Notes under the pieces: model-generated
The model's database searches: none
What the model saw: the letters and a program-made list of their open reading frames with translations, nothing else
Told to the model about the DNA's origin: nothing
Program-made: the position numbers and the translations under genes
DNA from: Theionarchaea archaeon
Lineage (GTDB): Archaea; Methanobacteriota_B; Thermococci; Methanofastidiosales; SZ-28-30
Assembly: GCA_018992685.1 (NCBI GenBank)
Contig: JACVGT010000021.1
Location: 62,001-126,000, forward strand
DNA: 64,000 nt
Reading direction: 5' to 3'
Shown: piece by piece, positions 25,533-38,722 of the stretch
How positions within the stretch are numbered: the first letter of the stretch is position 1
Layout of the letters: each line of letters begins with the position of its first letter

Positions 25533-26111
25533 ATGATGGATAAAAAAGAGCGCAGTGGCATGCAGCCTGAAACGAATGCCCAGCCTGCAGATGACGAGGG
25601 AGAACCCGTATCTGAATCCATTGAGGTCCCACCTCAATGTCAGGAAGAGATCGATGCATTATGCAGAGAGATTGAGGAACAGGATCGTACGGTGAAGGAG
25701 TATCTTTCCACCCTCCAGAGGTTGCAGGCTGAATTCGAAAATTACAAGAAAAGGGTGGAACGAGAGCGAATTGAGTATACAGAGCAGGCAAATACAGCCT
25801 TGCTTGAGAAATTACTTCCCGTTCTGGATAATTTCGAGCGAGCATTGAATGCAGAGAGTTCTGACATCCACTCATTGAGGAAGGGCCTCGAGATGATCTT
25901 CTCGCAGTTCAGAAAGATACTGGAGGGAGAGGGACTTTCATCCATCGATGCTCTAGGAGAAGAATTTGATCCTTACTATCATGAGGCCGTCTTGGTAGCA
26001 TGCGGCGATTATGAAGACGACACTGTTATTGAGGTGCTGGAGAAGGGATATATGTTTAAGCATCGCTGTCTCCGGCCTTCAAAAGTTAAGGTGGGAAAGA
26101 GAGGTGATTAA
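25533..26111 (+). CDS. grpE: GrpE nucleotide exchange factor
   Basis: 192 residues. An acidic N-terminus leads into a long coiled coil (about 35-85, with LQAEFENYKKR), the GrpE dimer stalk, then the helical and beta-wing domain (LLPVLDNFERAL, FDPYYHEAV, VLEKGYMFKHRCLRPSKVKV). Releases ADP from DnaK. Starts at one of two adjacent ATGs (25533/25536) right after the previous stop, with GTGGGGTGA upstream. Confidence 0.94.
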   Translation: MMDKKERSGMQPETNAQPADDEGEPVSESIEVPPQCQEEIDALCREIEEQDRTVKEYLSTLQRLQAEFENYKKRVERERIEYTEQANTALLEKLLPVLDNFERALNAESSDIHSLRKGLEMIFSQFRKILEGEGLSSIDALGEEFDPYYHEAVLVACGDYEDDTVIEVLEKGYMFKHRCLRPSKVKVGKRGD

Positions 26112-29158
<3,047 letters not shown>

Positions 29159-29309
29159 TTCTGGAATCCTTGCTGAGTTAGAGATCTGCACGTTACTCAC
29201 AGGGTTCCAAGAGGACTACTATCACGTTCCTGTATGCGGACATGAAACGTCATGTGAAAGATGCAAGTCCCTTCTTTTAACGCTCGGTCAGAGTACCTTT
29301 ACTTTTCCA

Positions 29310-29588
29310 ATGCTCTCGGACAAGTCACTTAAAAAGACCAATCCAGGTCTTCTCATGCACTATGAACTGGTAGCTCAATGTAATGCAGTAGAAAGACACC
29401 ACGTGATTCAGAAAATAGAGATGACTGGAGGACGAATCAAGGATATCCTGGAAGATGAACACGGGCTGCTGCTATTCATTGAATATGATGAACCACCAAT
29501 CCCTCGAAAAGGGCGCCTGATGGAGGTTTTGAGCGGCATTCTCTCGCAGATTGGGGATGGCGTTGCATTCCCCACTCCCTCAGCATAA
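29310..29588 (+). CDS. Hypothetical protein
   Basis: 92 residues, no family recognised. Predicted layout is helix-strand-strand-helix (LVAQCNAVERHHVIQKIEMTGG, IKDILEDEHGLLLFIEYDE, LMEVLSGILSQIGDG), a small alpha/beta protein with a C-terminal PTP tail. A weak TATA-like TTTTAAC near 29276-29283 is about 30 bases upstream. The dphB promoter lies just after its stop, so the two are separate units. Confidence 0.55.
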   Translation: MLSDKSLKKTNPGLLMHYELVAQCNAVERHHVIQKIEMTGGRIKDILEDEHGLLLFIEYDEPPIPRKGRLMEVLSGILSQIGDGVAFPTPSA

Positions 29589-29591
29589 ACC

Positions 29592-29599
29592 CTTATATT
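29592..29599 (+). promoter_or_regulatory. TATA box of dphB
   Basis: CTTATATT is centred 25 bases before the dphB ATG, a leaderless arrangement. Confidence 0.55.
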
Positions 29600-29620
29600 G
29601 TTTCCGGATTCTCTTTTCTC

Positions 29621-30361
29621 ATGCTCTACTTAATTGGACTGGGTTTGAATGGTGATCTCACACAGGAGGGAGTTGCAGCTGCAAGAAGGTGCCGTGTCTA
29701 TGTTGAGAAATATACCAGCCTTCTCACAAGTTCGATTGAAGAGATCGAGAGGGTTCTGCAACGGACCACGGGCACCCTGTCCAGAAGAGACATTGAGGAG
29801 ACTGACAGGTTGCTCAGAGAAGCCGAAACAACTGATGTCGCACTTCTGGTGGTGGGGGATCCAATGGTAGCCACAACTCATTCTGAAATTATTATTGAAG
29901 CAAGAAAACGGAATATACCCACGAAAATTATTCATAATGCTTCTATTTACTCTGCAATAGGTGAAACGGGCCTTCAGATTTATAAGTTTGGCCGGACAGC
30001 AACGATTCCCTTTCCACAAGAAGGGTTCAATCCCACCAGTTTCTATGACATCATTGAAAAGAATAGGAGCATAGGAGCACATACGCTTGTCCTTCTGGAT
30101 ATTCAGGAAGACAAAAGAAGGTACATGAACCCTACGGAAGCGATGGAGATTCTGGACCAGTTACGATTTTCTGGTAATCTGATTTGCATTTCTCGTCTCG
30201 GTTCCGACAGCCAGCAGATTCTCTATGGTGACATCTCCACCCTCCTTTCCATTGAGAAGGATCACTGGGGACAACCTCCTCACTGCCTCGTAATTCCATC
30301 TTCTCTTCACTTCAAGGAAGAAGAGTCTCTGGAAGCCTTTAGTATAGAGGTGAGCACATGA
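29621..30361 (+). CDS. dphB: Diphthine synthase
   Basis: 246 residues. SAM-dependent methyltransferase that methylates the modified histidine of elongation factor 2 on the way to diphthamide. Characteristic are the start MLYLIGLGLNGDLT, YVEKYTS, LLVVGDPMVATTH, HNASIYSAIGETGLQIYKFGRTATIPF and a C-terminal LVIPSSLHFKEEE. Overlaps the DUF357 gene (ATGA). Confidence 0.94.
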   Translation: MLYLIGLGLNGDLTQEGVAAARRCRVYVEKYTSLLTSSIEEIERVLQRTTGTLSRRDIEETDRLLREAETTDVALLVVGDPMVATTHSEIIIEARKRNIPTKIIHNASIYSAIGETGLQIYKFGRTATIPFPQEGFNPTSFYDIIEKNRSIGAHTLVLLDIQEDKRRYMNPTEAMEILDQLRFSGNLICISRLGSDSQQILYGDISTLLSIEKDHWGQPPHCLVIPSSLHFKEEESLEAFSIEVST

Positions 30362-30651
30362 AAGAGGTTACAGAGGAAAAAATCACCACCTACCTCGCCA
30401 TCACAGAGAAGGCTCTATCAGTGCTGAAGGTCCTGCCTCCAGAAGGTTCCACACTGCGGAAAGTTGCCGAAGATATCCTCATGATGGCAACGTCATACTT
30501 CAATGACGCTCGCTACTACAAAGAGAAAGCCGACTATGTGACTGCCTTTGCCTGCGTCAATTATGCACATGGATACATAGACTCGGGGGTTAGAATGGGA
30601 CTGTTCATGGGAGATGGCAGCGGACTCTTTGCATTTGAACCCGCAGATTGA
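30358..30651 (+). CDS. DUF357 family protein
   Basis: 97 residues, all-helical, of the archaeal DUF357 family (function unknown). The family signature is the region MMATSYFNDARYYKEKADYVTA ... YAHGYIDSGVRMGL. Translation is coupled to dphB through an ATGA overlap, a pairing common in archaea, so it may act in translation or diphthamide biology; that is inference. Confidence 0.82.
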   Translation: MKEVTEEKITTYLAITEKALSVLKVLPPEGSTLRKVAEDILMMATSYFNDARYYKEKADYVTAFACVNYAHGYIDSGVRMGLFMGDGSGLFAFEPAD

Positions 30652-30694
30652 ATCTTGACGTTCAAGGAATGCAGTAGCCTGAACCGGCGGATCA

Positions 30695-32824
30695 TCACAA
30701 GTCACTGTCAACTAAAACAACCTGACCGAAGCTCGTTCCACCGTCTCCTGGAGGCACTTCACAGTGAAGGTACAGGTTGGTTCCTCTGCGGTGCATTTCC
30801 TTTCTCAGAACAGTGGTGATGATTTCATTGTATGCCACTCCTCCGGAGAATCCAACTGGCATGTGCAGATCTTCATAATGAGATACTACTTCACTGTATG
30901 CCCTGCCCAGAGCAGCGTGTGCTGTTCGGGCAATATCCTTCTTAGACGCATTAATTTCAGAAATCTTCTTCACAAAGTCCCTCACCATGATTGCATCCCC
31001 TTCTACTTCCATTTCCAGACCAAGATCACATCCTCCCATGGCAAGAGATTCCGCTTTCATGGCAGGCTCTCCTTCATACGTTCTCTCGTAACAGATTCCG
31101 GTTAGAACAGCCACACTATCCAGGAAGCGTCCAGTTGAAGAAGTGAGAACCTTTTCCTTCTTCAGCCGCGATAAAAGGATTCTCTGTTCTTCTGGGGAAT
31201 AGCGGTAACCGGGAATTTCATGTTCCAAATAGCTGAGCAGCATCCTTTCTGGATATTTTGTAGCCAGATCTCCTCCAGGCATGGGCACATATTCCAGGTG
31301 GCCAAGTCTCTCTGACGCTGTAAGTATTTCACCCCCCCACACATTTCCGTCCAGCCCGTATCCCGCACCATCAGCTGTGATTACCACCATCTCCTGATTA
31401 TGCTCGGCCATCAGCCCACGTGCGTGCGCGAAATGGTGCTGTACCTTCTTCAAAGGAATCCCGTGCGTTTCACAGAATTCCTCAGCCTGCCGCCCTGTGG
31501 AGTACTGGGGATGCAGATCAGATACGATTAGCTCAACAGCAGACCAATCAATTCCCAGCAATCGCATCATATGGGAAATGGCTTCCTTCTGGAATAAGAG
31601 AGTGTCATAGTGTGACGTATCCCCTATGTGCTGGGAAAGAAAGGCTTTTCTTCCTTTGGTGATGCAGAATGTGTTGTTCAGCTCCCCACCTACTGCCAGG
31701 ACGACTTTTTCGTGTGTCACCGGAATTCCCCGGGGCACAAATCCTCGGGACCTTCTGATGAACATCCCATTCCTGATAACAGAATCATCGCACCGGTTGA
31801 CAATTCTGAGATCGTGAGCAAGAAAGGCATCTGCAACGGGTAGCTCCTGTCGCGCAGCAGCATTGTCGACTATCATAGGGTTGCCTGGGAAATTGGCTGA
31901 GGTCATGACAAACACGTCACTGTGACTGAAGTGAAACAGTATGTGATGAACAGGTGCATAGGGCAGCATGATCCCTATGGTGTGGAGTCCTGGAGCTACA
32001 GCTTCCAATGGAATCTTCTTGGGCAAAACGACAATGGGTCGCATCCAGGATTCCATGAGGTTTTCCTCCCCCCGGAAGTGAGCCAGGGCTCTGACTGCTT
32101 CTATGTTGCGAGCCATCAGAGCAAAGGGCTGTTGCGGACGATTGAGCGCTTTTCTCAACGTTGTGACCACTTCATTATCTATTCTACACGCAATATGATA
32201 TCCGCCCAACCCCTTTATGGCCACAATGTTATCTGCGTCCAGAAGACGTGCGGCCTTCTCTATGGACATGTCATACTTGGGGCCCTCTTGTGGACAGCAC
32301 ACGGGCTCTGCATGGTATCGTCTATCTGTAATGGTCGTATACTGTTCTTGACAGAATTCACACAGGGGAAAGGCCTTCATAGATGTCTTTTCTCGGTCAT
32401 ATGGAATTTCTTCAATGATAGTAAATCGCGGACCACAATTTGTGCAATTTATAAATGGATACATATACCTTCTATCTGACGGTGAGAAGAGCTCTTCCAG
32501 GCAGTCATCACAGACTGCAATGTCTGGAGGGATTATTGATTCACCACCTTCCCTCTTCCGGCTTTTCACAACTTCAAACGTCTTGAAGTTCTGATCAGGA
32601 AGCTCTTCTTTCTCAATTCTGTCAATTTCTGATATGGGCGGCTTCTCGTTCTGTAGATCGTTTAAGAAATGCTCAATATCTTCTGCGGATCCCTCTACGG
32701 AAATCTCAACGTGATCTCCCACGTTGGCTATATACCCTCTGAGGTTATTCTCCAGCGCAATGCGGTGAATGAAAGGGCGGAACCCCACTGCCTGGACGAT
32801 ACCGTGCACCTGAAGTTTGAGCAT
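30695..32824 (-). CDS. hypF: Carbamoyltransferase HypF ([NiFe]-hydrogenase maturation)
   Basis: About 709 residues. Converts carbamoyl phosphate to the cyanide ligand of [NiFe]-hydrogenases together with HypE. Domains in order: acylphosphatase-like (HGIVQAVGFRPF, residues 1-90), paired zinc fingers (CDDCLEE, CTNCGPRF, CEFCQEQY, CCP), YrdC-like domain (IVAIKGLGGYHIAC, MTSANFPGNP) and the Kae1-like carbamoyl domain (HHFAHA, TADGAGYG, SGGVAYN). ATG 32824 is chosen because the acylphosphatase domain starts there, GGGAGG lies just upstream and ATTTAAAAG about 22 bases upstream. No other hyp or hydrogenase gene is in the window. Confidence 0.95.
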   Translation of the reverse strand: MLKLQVHGIVQAVGFRPFIHRIALENNLRGYIANVGDHVEISVEGSAEDIEHFLNDLQNEKPPISEIDRIEKEELPDQNFKTFEVVKSRKREGGESIIPPDIAVCDDCLEELFSPSDRRYMYPFINCTNCGPRFTIIEEIPYDREKTSMKAFPLCEFCQEQYTTITDRRYHAEPVCCPQEGPKYDMSIEKAARLLDADNIVAIKGLGGYHIACRIDNEVVTTLRKALNRPQQPFALMARNIEAVRALAHFRGEENLMESWMRPIVVLPKKIPLEAVAPGLHTIGIMLPYAPVHHILFHFSHSDVFVMTSANFPGNPMIVDNAAARQELPVADAFLAHDLRIVNRCDDSVIRNGMFIRRSRGFVPRGIPVTHEKVVLAVGGELNNTFCITKGRKAFLSQHIGDTSHYDTLLFQKEAISHMMRLLGIDWSAVELIVSDLHPQYSTGRQAEEFCETHGIPLKKVQHHFAHARGLMAEHNQEMVVITADGAGYGLDGNVWGGEILTASERLGHLEYVPMPGGDLATKYPERMLLSYLEHEIPGYRYSPEEQRILLSRLKKEKVLTSSTGRFLDSVAVLTGICYERTYEGEPAMKAESLAMGGCDLGLEMEVEGDAIMVRDFVKKISEINASKKDIARTAHAALGRAYSEVVSHYEDLHMPVGFSGGVAYNEIITTVLRKEMHRRGTNLYLHCEVPPGDGGTSFGQVVLVDSDL

Positions 32825-33059
32825 AATCCTCCCACTTGATGGACTTTTAAATCCCTTTTGGTTTGACAGACGCACGAACCGTGTTCGTGGCAGACCAGCG
32901 CTGCCGTATTAGTGAGTGACTGCTATCACTGGTTCTATGACACCTGTGCTTGCCCTCGCTTGATATGTCTGCCTTTCGTTGCACCGGCCTGCAATGTGAC
33001 GTCTTTTCTGTACCTGACGCATAGAAAATTCTTAAGAAGCCAGCCCGTCATGATGCAAT

Positions 33060-33779
33060 ATGAACCCTGCACATTTGTTGTGTGATCCTGACAAGGTCGC
33101 AAGGTCTGTACTTCTCCCCGGAGATCCCAGAAGATCTGAGTGGATAGCAGATTTCTTTGATAATACAGAAAAAGTTGCACACAACAGAGAATTCCTCCTG
33201 TTCACTGGTGAGTACAAAGGTGTTCCAGTTTCTGTATGCTCCACAGGAATTGGCTCTCCTTCAGCAGTCATAGCTCTCGAAGAGCTCATCATGTGTGGTG
33301 CAAAGACTTTCATCAGAGTGGGCACGTGCGGTGCCCTCCAGGAGAACATTGATATCGGGGATTTAGTCATACCTCTGGCCAGCTGCAGAGGAGAAGGAAC
33401 ATCCTCACGGTACGCCCCTCCTGAATTCCCTGCAGTTGCTGACCCTGATGTTGTCGGGAGCTTAAGAAAGGCAGCTCCCGCAGCACATGTGGGTATTGTG
33501 TGGACTGATGATTCTTTCTATTGCTCGGGTGCGCAGTGCTGGCATTCTCTGGGGATTCTAGCAGTGGAAATGGAATGTGCGTCTTTGTTCACCGTGTCTT
33601 TGCTTAAGAAAGTGCAGACGGGAGCAATACTGGCTGTGGATGGGAACATCCTTTTGGGAACGTGTAAGAGTGATAGAAAGGCTACTGATCACACAGAAGT
33701 TTCTCAGGAAACACGGGAAGGTATTGAAAGAGAGATCGAGGCAGCTCTGGAAGCAGTGGTGTACTTGAGCCGGGAATAG
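33060..33779 (+). CDS. Nucleoside phosphorylase (uridine/purine, PNP_UDP family)
   Basis: 239 residues; cleaves nucleosides with phosphate to a base and ribose 1-phosphate in salvage. Seen are LLPGDPRR (phosphate binding), STGIGSPSAVIALEEL, IRVGTCGALQ, and VEMECASLF in the ribose-binding site. The closest subtype appears to be uridine phosphorylase. TATA-like TTCTTAAG about 29 bases upstream of the ATG. Confidence 0.9.
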   Translation: MNPAHLLCDPDKVARSVLLPGDPRRSEWIADFFDNTEKVAHNREFLLFTGEYKGVPVSVCSTGIGSPSAVIALEELIMCGAKTFIRVGTCGALQENIDIGDLVIPLASCRGEGTSSRYAPPEFPAVADPDVVGSLRKAAPAAHVGIVWTDDSFYCSGAQCWHSLGILAVEMECASLFTVSLLKKVQTGAILAVDGNILLGTCKSDRKATDHTEVSQETREGIEREIEAALEAVVYLSRE

Positions 33780-34030
33780 CCCATATCATCACACATGCAG
33801 TGATCCAAGGTCGCTTTCGCGTGCTTTTTCTCATTCCCCTTCCTGGACACTAGAAAGAGGTAACACAATCAAGGAGGAAAAGTTTGCCCTTAACGTGTAA
33901 CTCCGCGTACAGAACACATATATTTACATTGGTCAAATTGATCAAGGTAAACTTGTCATAGGTAAAATCTGGGAATCATCCAGCATCAATTACCTCTTTA
34001 CACAGAGTCCACGCCTTTTCCAGCGAAACG

Positions 34031-34039
34031 CTTATAAAT
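34031..34039 (+). promoter_or_regulatory. TATA box of A/V-type ATPase operon
   Basis: CTTATAAAT is centred 28 bases before GTG 34063, giving a leaderless start for subunit H. A second A/T element near 33915-33928 (CATATATTTAC) could be an upstream promoter; the bases between 33780 and 34030 otherwise show nothing clear. Confidence 0.6.
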
Positions 34040-34062
34040 GAACTGCCCTTTACCATTTCAAG

Positions 34063-34395
34063 GTGACAGACGTGACATTGGAAGTACTCAGAGAAATCAG
34101 AGAAACAGAAGAGAAAGCAGAGAATATCATAGAAAGGGCGCGCATTGAAGCACAGGGTATAATTCGCGACGCCAGACAAGAGGCAGACAGATTATTTCAA
34201 AAGGAACAGGATGAAGCCCAGAAAAGTGGGGAAAAAAAGAAGAAGAGGATCATAGAGGACGCCAAAAAAGAGGCAGAAGATATCAGGAAGGAAGCAGAAC
34301 GGCAGATTCAGGAAATTGCCACTATTCCAGAAAAGAAGGTCGATGAAGCAGTAACAGAAATTGTCAATAGAGTGAGAAAAGATGCCAGTACCTAA
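34063..34395 (+). CDS. ahaH: A/V-type ATPase subunit H
   Basis: 110 residues, almost one continuous highly charged coiled coil (EIRETEEKAENIIERAR, AEDIRKEAERQIQEI), the peripheral-stalk partner of subunit E. Starts at leaderless GTG 34063. First of nine genes H-I-K-E-C-F-A-B-D, the standard euryarchaeal order. Confidence 0.88.
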   Translation: MTDVTLEVLREIRETEEKAENIIERARIEAQGIIRDARQEADRLFQKEQDEAQKSGEKKKKRIIEDAKKEAEDIRKEAERQIQEIATIPEKKVDEAVTEIVNRVRKDAST

Positions 34396-36358
34396 GATGC
34401 TCAAGGTGCACATAGTTGCCCATGCTGACTATAAGGACAAAGTCATAGAAAAGCTCCATGATGCAGGTCTCGTTGAGGTGGAAAGCTTCATTGAGATACC
34501 TGAAGGGTTGCACACAGAAGATGTGGATACAGGCGATCTTGAACGCAGATTGGCCGATCTGACCTTCGGCATTGAGTTCTTGTATAGATTCAGTGAGAAA
34601 CCCAACCTTCTAGAGAGTTTCTTTCTTCCCCGTTACAAGATAGAAAGAAAGGATTACGACTCTGCTGTCAAGGAATTCGATTTTTCAATCATAGAGGAGG
34701 CGAAAGAACTCGACCAGACTCTTTCTGAACTGAAAAACGAAGAGACCCGGCTCAAATCTATTATTCAGCAGTTGCAGCCGTGGGAAAACCTGGGCATTGC
34801 TGTCCGTGACTTTGAGACAGTGAGAACTGTCACTGAGGTAGGAATCATTCCTACCGAGGCTGTGAGCGAAATCTCACAGGTGGACCATGTTCATGTGGAG
34901 ATTCCACTCTCCACTGAGAGGAAAACATGGATATCTGTCACCTATTTGAAAGATTACAGCGATGATATGGAGACAATCTTCCGGAAGCTGGATTTCCAGA
35001 AAGTGTCACTTCCTGGAGGGAGCGAGGGGACTCCAGCAGAAACTATTGAAGAAGCAAGACACCAGATTCAGGAGCTTCAGAAGGAGAGGGAGAAAGCGGA
35101 AGAACGGGGTGCGGCTCTTGCTGAAAAACGAATGCATTTGATGATTGTATACGACCATTACGCGGACATTAAGAAAAAACATGATGTCAGAAAGAATTTT
35201 GCCAGTACGGAAAAATCCTTCATTCTACAAGGGTGGATCAAAAAGGAGGATCTTCCCGTACTAGAAAAGGAACTCTCTTTCATTGATGAAGTGGAGATTT
35301 CCAGTTATGAGCCATCTGACATAGATGATGTTCCGGTGGAGATAGAAAACAAAAGAGCATTCAAGCCCTTTGAGGTCATCACCCGGATCTACGGCCTCCC
35401 CCTGTACAAGGAGATCGATCCCACCCTGCTGCTTTTTCCCTTTTTCATTGTATTTTTTGGATTATGTCTTTCCGATTTTGTGTATGGGGCAGTTCTCATC
35501 CTGCTCTCTGTGTTTGCCCTGAAGAAAATAAAGATCGGGCCTGATGCCGTACTCTTGTTCAAGGTGTTGATTGTGGGTGGAGCAGTCACCATGGTGCTCG
35601 GCCTTTTGACAGGTGGATGGGCAGGCGATCTCACCATGTATTTACCCCAACAGCTTTCATTTCTGGAAAATGTCAGAGAGTCTCTTACGGTGATTAATTT
35701 GTTGGAAAACCCCATTCTTATGTTGGAAATAGCCCTGATCTTGGGATTGATCCAGGTATGGGTGGGGATCTTAATTCGTGGATACATGAATGTGCGAGAC
35801 GGGTATTATCTTGACGCCATCTTTGACCAGGGATTGTGGTTGTTGTTGCTTCCCGTGGGTACACTTACCCTGGTAAATAAGATGTTTGGTGTTGATGTGC
35901 CTGCAGCAGACCTCATGTTCAATCTCTCGCTGGGTGCTCTGGCAGGGTTGGTTCTGACGCAGGGACGCTATCAGAAAGCAAAGAACCCTGTAGTGGCCTT
36001 AGGGAAGAAAGCAATGGTGGGAGTGCTCAGTATCTACAATATTTTCGGGTATCTTGGAGATGTGCTCAGTTATTCACGTATTCTGGCCTTGGGATTGGCC
36101 ACAGCAGCTCTGGCATCTGCTTTTAACATGGTGGCTGTACAGTTTTCAGGAGCGAAGATACTGGGACCAGTTATCATGGTGGTATTCCTCATTTTGCTGC
36201 ACCTTTTGAATATTATCATTTCTTCTCTGAGTGCTTTCGTGCACTCAGGAAGGCTCCAGTTTGTTGAATACTTTACTAAATTCTTGGAAGGAGGCGGACG
36301 CACATTCAAACCATTTGGATCTCGTCCAAAATATGTAAAAATCAAAGAGGAGGACTAG
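34382..36358 (+). CDS. atpI: A/V-type ATPase subunit I (a subunit)
   Basis: 658 residues, membrane stator containing the ion half-channels. The N-terminal half is cytoplasmic with coiled coils (about 85-120 and 220-260); the C-terminal half has about seven to eight helices, with PFFIVFFGLCLSDFVYG and the channel-helix region GYLGDVLSYSRILALGLATAALA that carries the essential Arg. Overlaps subunit H by 14 bases; an alternative ATG at 34397 (MLKVHIVAHAD) removes that overlap. Confidence 0.95.
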   Translation: MPVPKMLKVHIVAHADYKDKVIEKLHDAGLVEVESFIEIPEGLHTEDVDTGDLERRLADLTFGIEFLYRFSEKPNLLESFFLPRYKIERKDYDSAVKEFDFSIIEEAKELDQTLSELKNEETRLKSIIQQLQPWENLGIAVRDFETVRTVTEVGIIPTEAVSEISQVDHVHVEIPLSTERKTWISVTYLKDYSDDMETIFRKLDFQKVSLPGGSEGTPAETIEEARHQIQELQKEREKAEERGAALAEKRMHLMIVYDHYADIKKKHDVRKNFASTEKSFILQGWIKKEDLPVLEKELSFIDEVEISSYEPSDIDDVPVEIENKRAFKPFEVITRIYGLPLYKEIDPTLLLFPFFIVFFGLCLSDFVYGAVLILLSVFALKKIKIGPDAVLLFKVLIVGGAVTMVLGLLTGGWAGDLTMYLPQQLSFLENVRESLTVINLLENPILMLEIALILGLIQVWVGILIRGYMNVRDGYYLDAIFDQGLWLLLLPVGTLTLVNKMFGVDVPAADLMFNLSLGALAGLVLTQGRYQKAKNPVVALGKKAMVGVLSIYNIFGYLGDVLSYSRILALGLATAALASAFNMVAVQFSGAKILGPVIMVVFLILLHLLNIIISSLSAFVHSGRLQFVEYFTKFLEGGGRTFKPFGSRPKYVKIKEED

Positions 36359-36850
<492 letters not shown>

Positions 36851-36854
36851 TGCT

Positions 36855-37439
36855 ATGGGAGTAGAAGATATCAAGAGGAAGATAATTACCGATGCGGAAA
36901 AGGAAAAGGAGAAGATCCTAGAGGAAGCCAGGGAGAAAGCAGCCCACATCATGGACGAAAAGAGGAAATCTGCCCAGAAAAGGAAAGAAGAAATCCTTTC
37001 TAGAGCAGAAAAGGATGGCGAAATGGAGAAGAGCAGGATCTTGACTATCGAAAAGCTCGAATCCAGGAAAAATCTGCTGGCAGCAAAGCAGACTGTCATA
37101 CAGCGCGTATTTGATGCCGCCCTGGAGCACCTATCTGCCTCAGATGAATATGAAGGAATTCTGGCAGAACGCATTACACACGTGGCTCATGGAGGGGAGG
37201 AAATCATTCTCTCTCCCAGAGATAGAAAGCACCTGGGCAAGGCTTTTTTTGACAGGGTGAACTCCACATTGAGCCAGCCTCTGACTCCGTCCACTGAAAC
37301 CAGGAACATTGCAGGAGGATTCATATTGAAGAGGGGCGACATTGAGATCAATGAAAGCTTCGACATGCAGATGCGTGAACTGCGGGATGACATGGAACGT
37401 GAGGTAGCACACATTCTCTTTTCAGGTGATAGCAGGTGA
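36855..37439 (+). CDS. atpE: A/V-type ATPase subunit E
   Basis: 194 residues, peripheral stalk. N-terminal coiled coil rich in Lys/Glu (to about residue 90), then a globular domain with DEYEGILAERI, EIILSPRDRKHL and GGFILKRGDIEINESFDMQM typical of V-type subunit E, which sits on top of subunit B. Its last bases overlap the GTG of subunit C. Confidence 0.93.
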   Translation: MGVEDIKRKIITDAEKEKEKILEEAREKAAHIMDEKRKSAQKRKEEILSRAEKDGEMEKSRILTIEKLESRKNLLAAKQTVIQRVFDAALEHLSASDEYEGILAERITHVAHGGEEIILSPRDRKHLGKAFFDRVNSTLSQPLTPSTETRNIAGGFILKRGDIEINESFDMQMRELRDDMEREVAHILFSGDSR

Positions 37440-38410
37440 CGGGCTCCAAGTATGCCTATGCATTCGGAAGGATAAAGGCCCTTGAAGTGGGATTGATCGA
37501 TGCATCCCAGCTCAAGAGGATGATCGATGCCCGCACAGCTCAGGACGCAGTGAAGATTGTGGCAGAAACATCATATGGAACCTATCTTTCTGAGAGTCCA
37601 GACATACCAGAAATTGAGCGTGCTATCCTTCAAGAAGTGGAAAGGACCTACCAGGTTGTGGGGAAGATATCGCCCGAGAAGGCTGTTACTGATCTTCTTC
37701 AGCTCAAGTATGATATACACAATATCAAGATCTTACTCAAGTCGCAGATAACAGGAAAGGACCTGTCTCATCTGCTGGTGCCCCTGGGGAGAGAAGGTTC
37801 TGGCGCATTGAAGGCAGCATGCGATGGAGATCTGAAGGCAGTATCCCCTGAGGTAGCACAGATCATTCAGAAAGCACTCTCGCTGTATGAAGAGAGCGGG
37901 GATTTTCAGAAAGTCCAGTTCTTTCTGGACAGGGAGCATTCCCTTTTGCTCAGTGAGGGTTTCAGTGAAATCCCTTTCCTGCGGCAGTACAATGCCCTTG
38001 CAGTTGATCTAGAGAATATTCGCAACTTCATCAGAGCAGAAAAGATGGAAATCGGGTTTGAGGAGGTCTTCTTGTCAGGAGGGACACTGGTGCTGGCTTT
38101 TTTTTCTGAGGTAAAGGATCAACCCGCTGACTACTTTATGGAATCCACCAGGAATCGTGATTTTGCAGGTGTGGTTCATGAGGGGTTGACTGCCTATCAG
38201 GAGACAGGCTCACTCTCTCGTTACGAGACGCTGGTAGACAACTTCCTCATGGAGTACATGAAGAAAGCAAAGACATACTCCCTTTCTCTTGAGCCGGTAG
38301 TTGGATACCTCTTTGCCAAAGAACGGGAGGCAAAAGTGGTGAGACAGATACTTATTTCAAAAATGAAAGGGATCGATATCACAGGAAGGGTGAGTGACGT
38401 TTATGAATAA
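37436..38410 (+). CDS. atpC: A/V-type ATPase subunit C
   Basis: 324 residues, the all-helical d-type funnel that joins the central stalk to the K ring. Typical segments are YAYAFGRIKALE at the start, LQLKYDIHNIKILLK, LAVDLENIRNFIRAEK and the end VGYLFAKEREAKVVRQILISKM. GTG start within a GTGA overlap with subunit E. Confidence 0.93.
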   Translation: MTGSKYAYAFGRIKALEVGLIDASQLKRMIDARTAQDAVKIVAETSYGTYLSESPDIPEIERAILQEVERTYQVVGKISPEKAVTDLLQLKYDIHNIKILLKSQITGKDLSHLLVPLGREGSGALKAACDGDLKAVSPEVAQIIQKALSLYEESGDFQKVQFFLDREHSLLLSEGFSEIPFLRQYNALAVDLENIRNFIRAEKMEIGFEEVFLSGGTLVLAFFSEVKDQPADYFMESTRNRDFAGVVHEGLTAYQETGSLSRYETLVDNFLMEYMKKAKTYSLSLEPVVGYLFAKEREAKVVRQILISKMKGIDITGRVSDVYE

Positions 38411-38720
38411 GATAGCAATGATATCAGATAGAGAGACAGGATTGATCTTTAAGAACATGGGAATCGATAGTCTGGAGGCTGAAACTCCCGACATGGCCTC
38501 TGCACTCCTGAGAGAACACGCCAAGGAGTATGGAATCATCTTCATCACGGAAGACCTGGCAGTACAGATTGCAGGTACTATTGAGGAATATGCATCTTCA
38601 AGTCTTCCTGCAGTCATTGAAATACCTTCATTTGAGGGGCCAAAAGGCCTGGGCAAAATGAAGATGAGACGCATCTGCGAAAAAGCTGCAGGTGCTGATA
38701 TTCTGTTTAAGGAGGAATGA
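38403..38720 (+). CDS. atpF: A/V-type ATPase subunit F
   Basis: 105 residues, central-stalk subunit with a small Rossmann-like fold: [42 protein letters not shown]. The frame is open to GTG 38394, but ATG 38403 follows GGTGAG with normal spacing and matches the family start. Confidence 0.92.
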   Translation: MNKIAMISDRETGLIFKNMGIDSLEAETPDMASALLREHAKEYGIIFITEDLAVQIAGTIEEYASSSLPAVIEIPSFEGPKGLGKMKMRRICEKAAGADILFKEE

Positions 38721-38722
38721 TT

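Noticed and set aside
25324..25875. 183-codon antisense frame over the small Hsp and grpE genes
   Set aside because: Shadow of two well-supported genes on the other strand.
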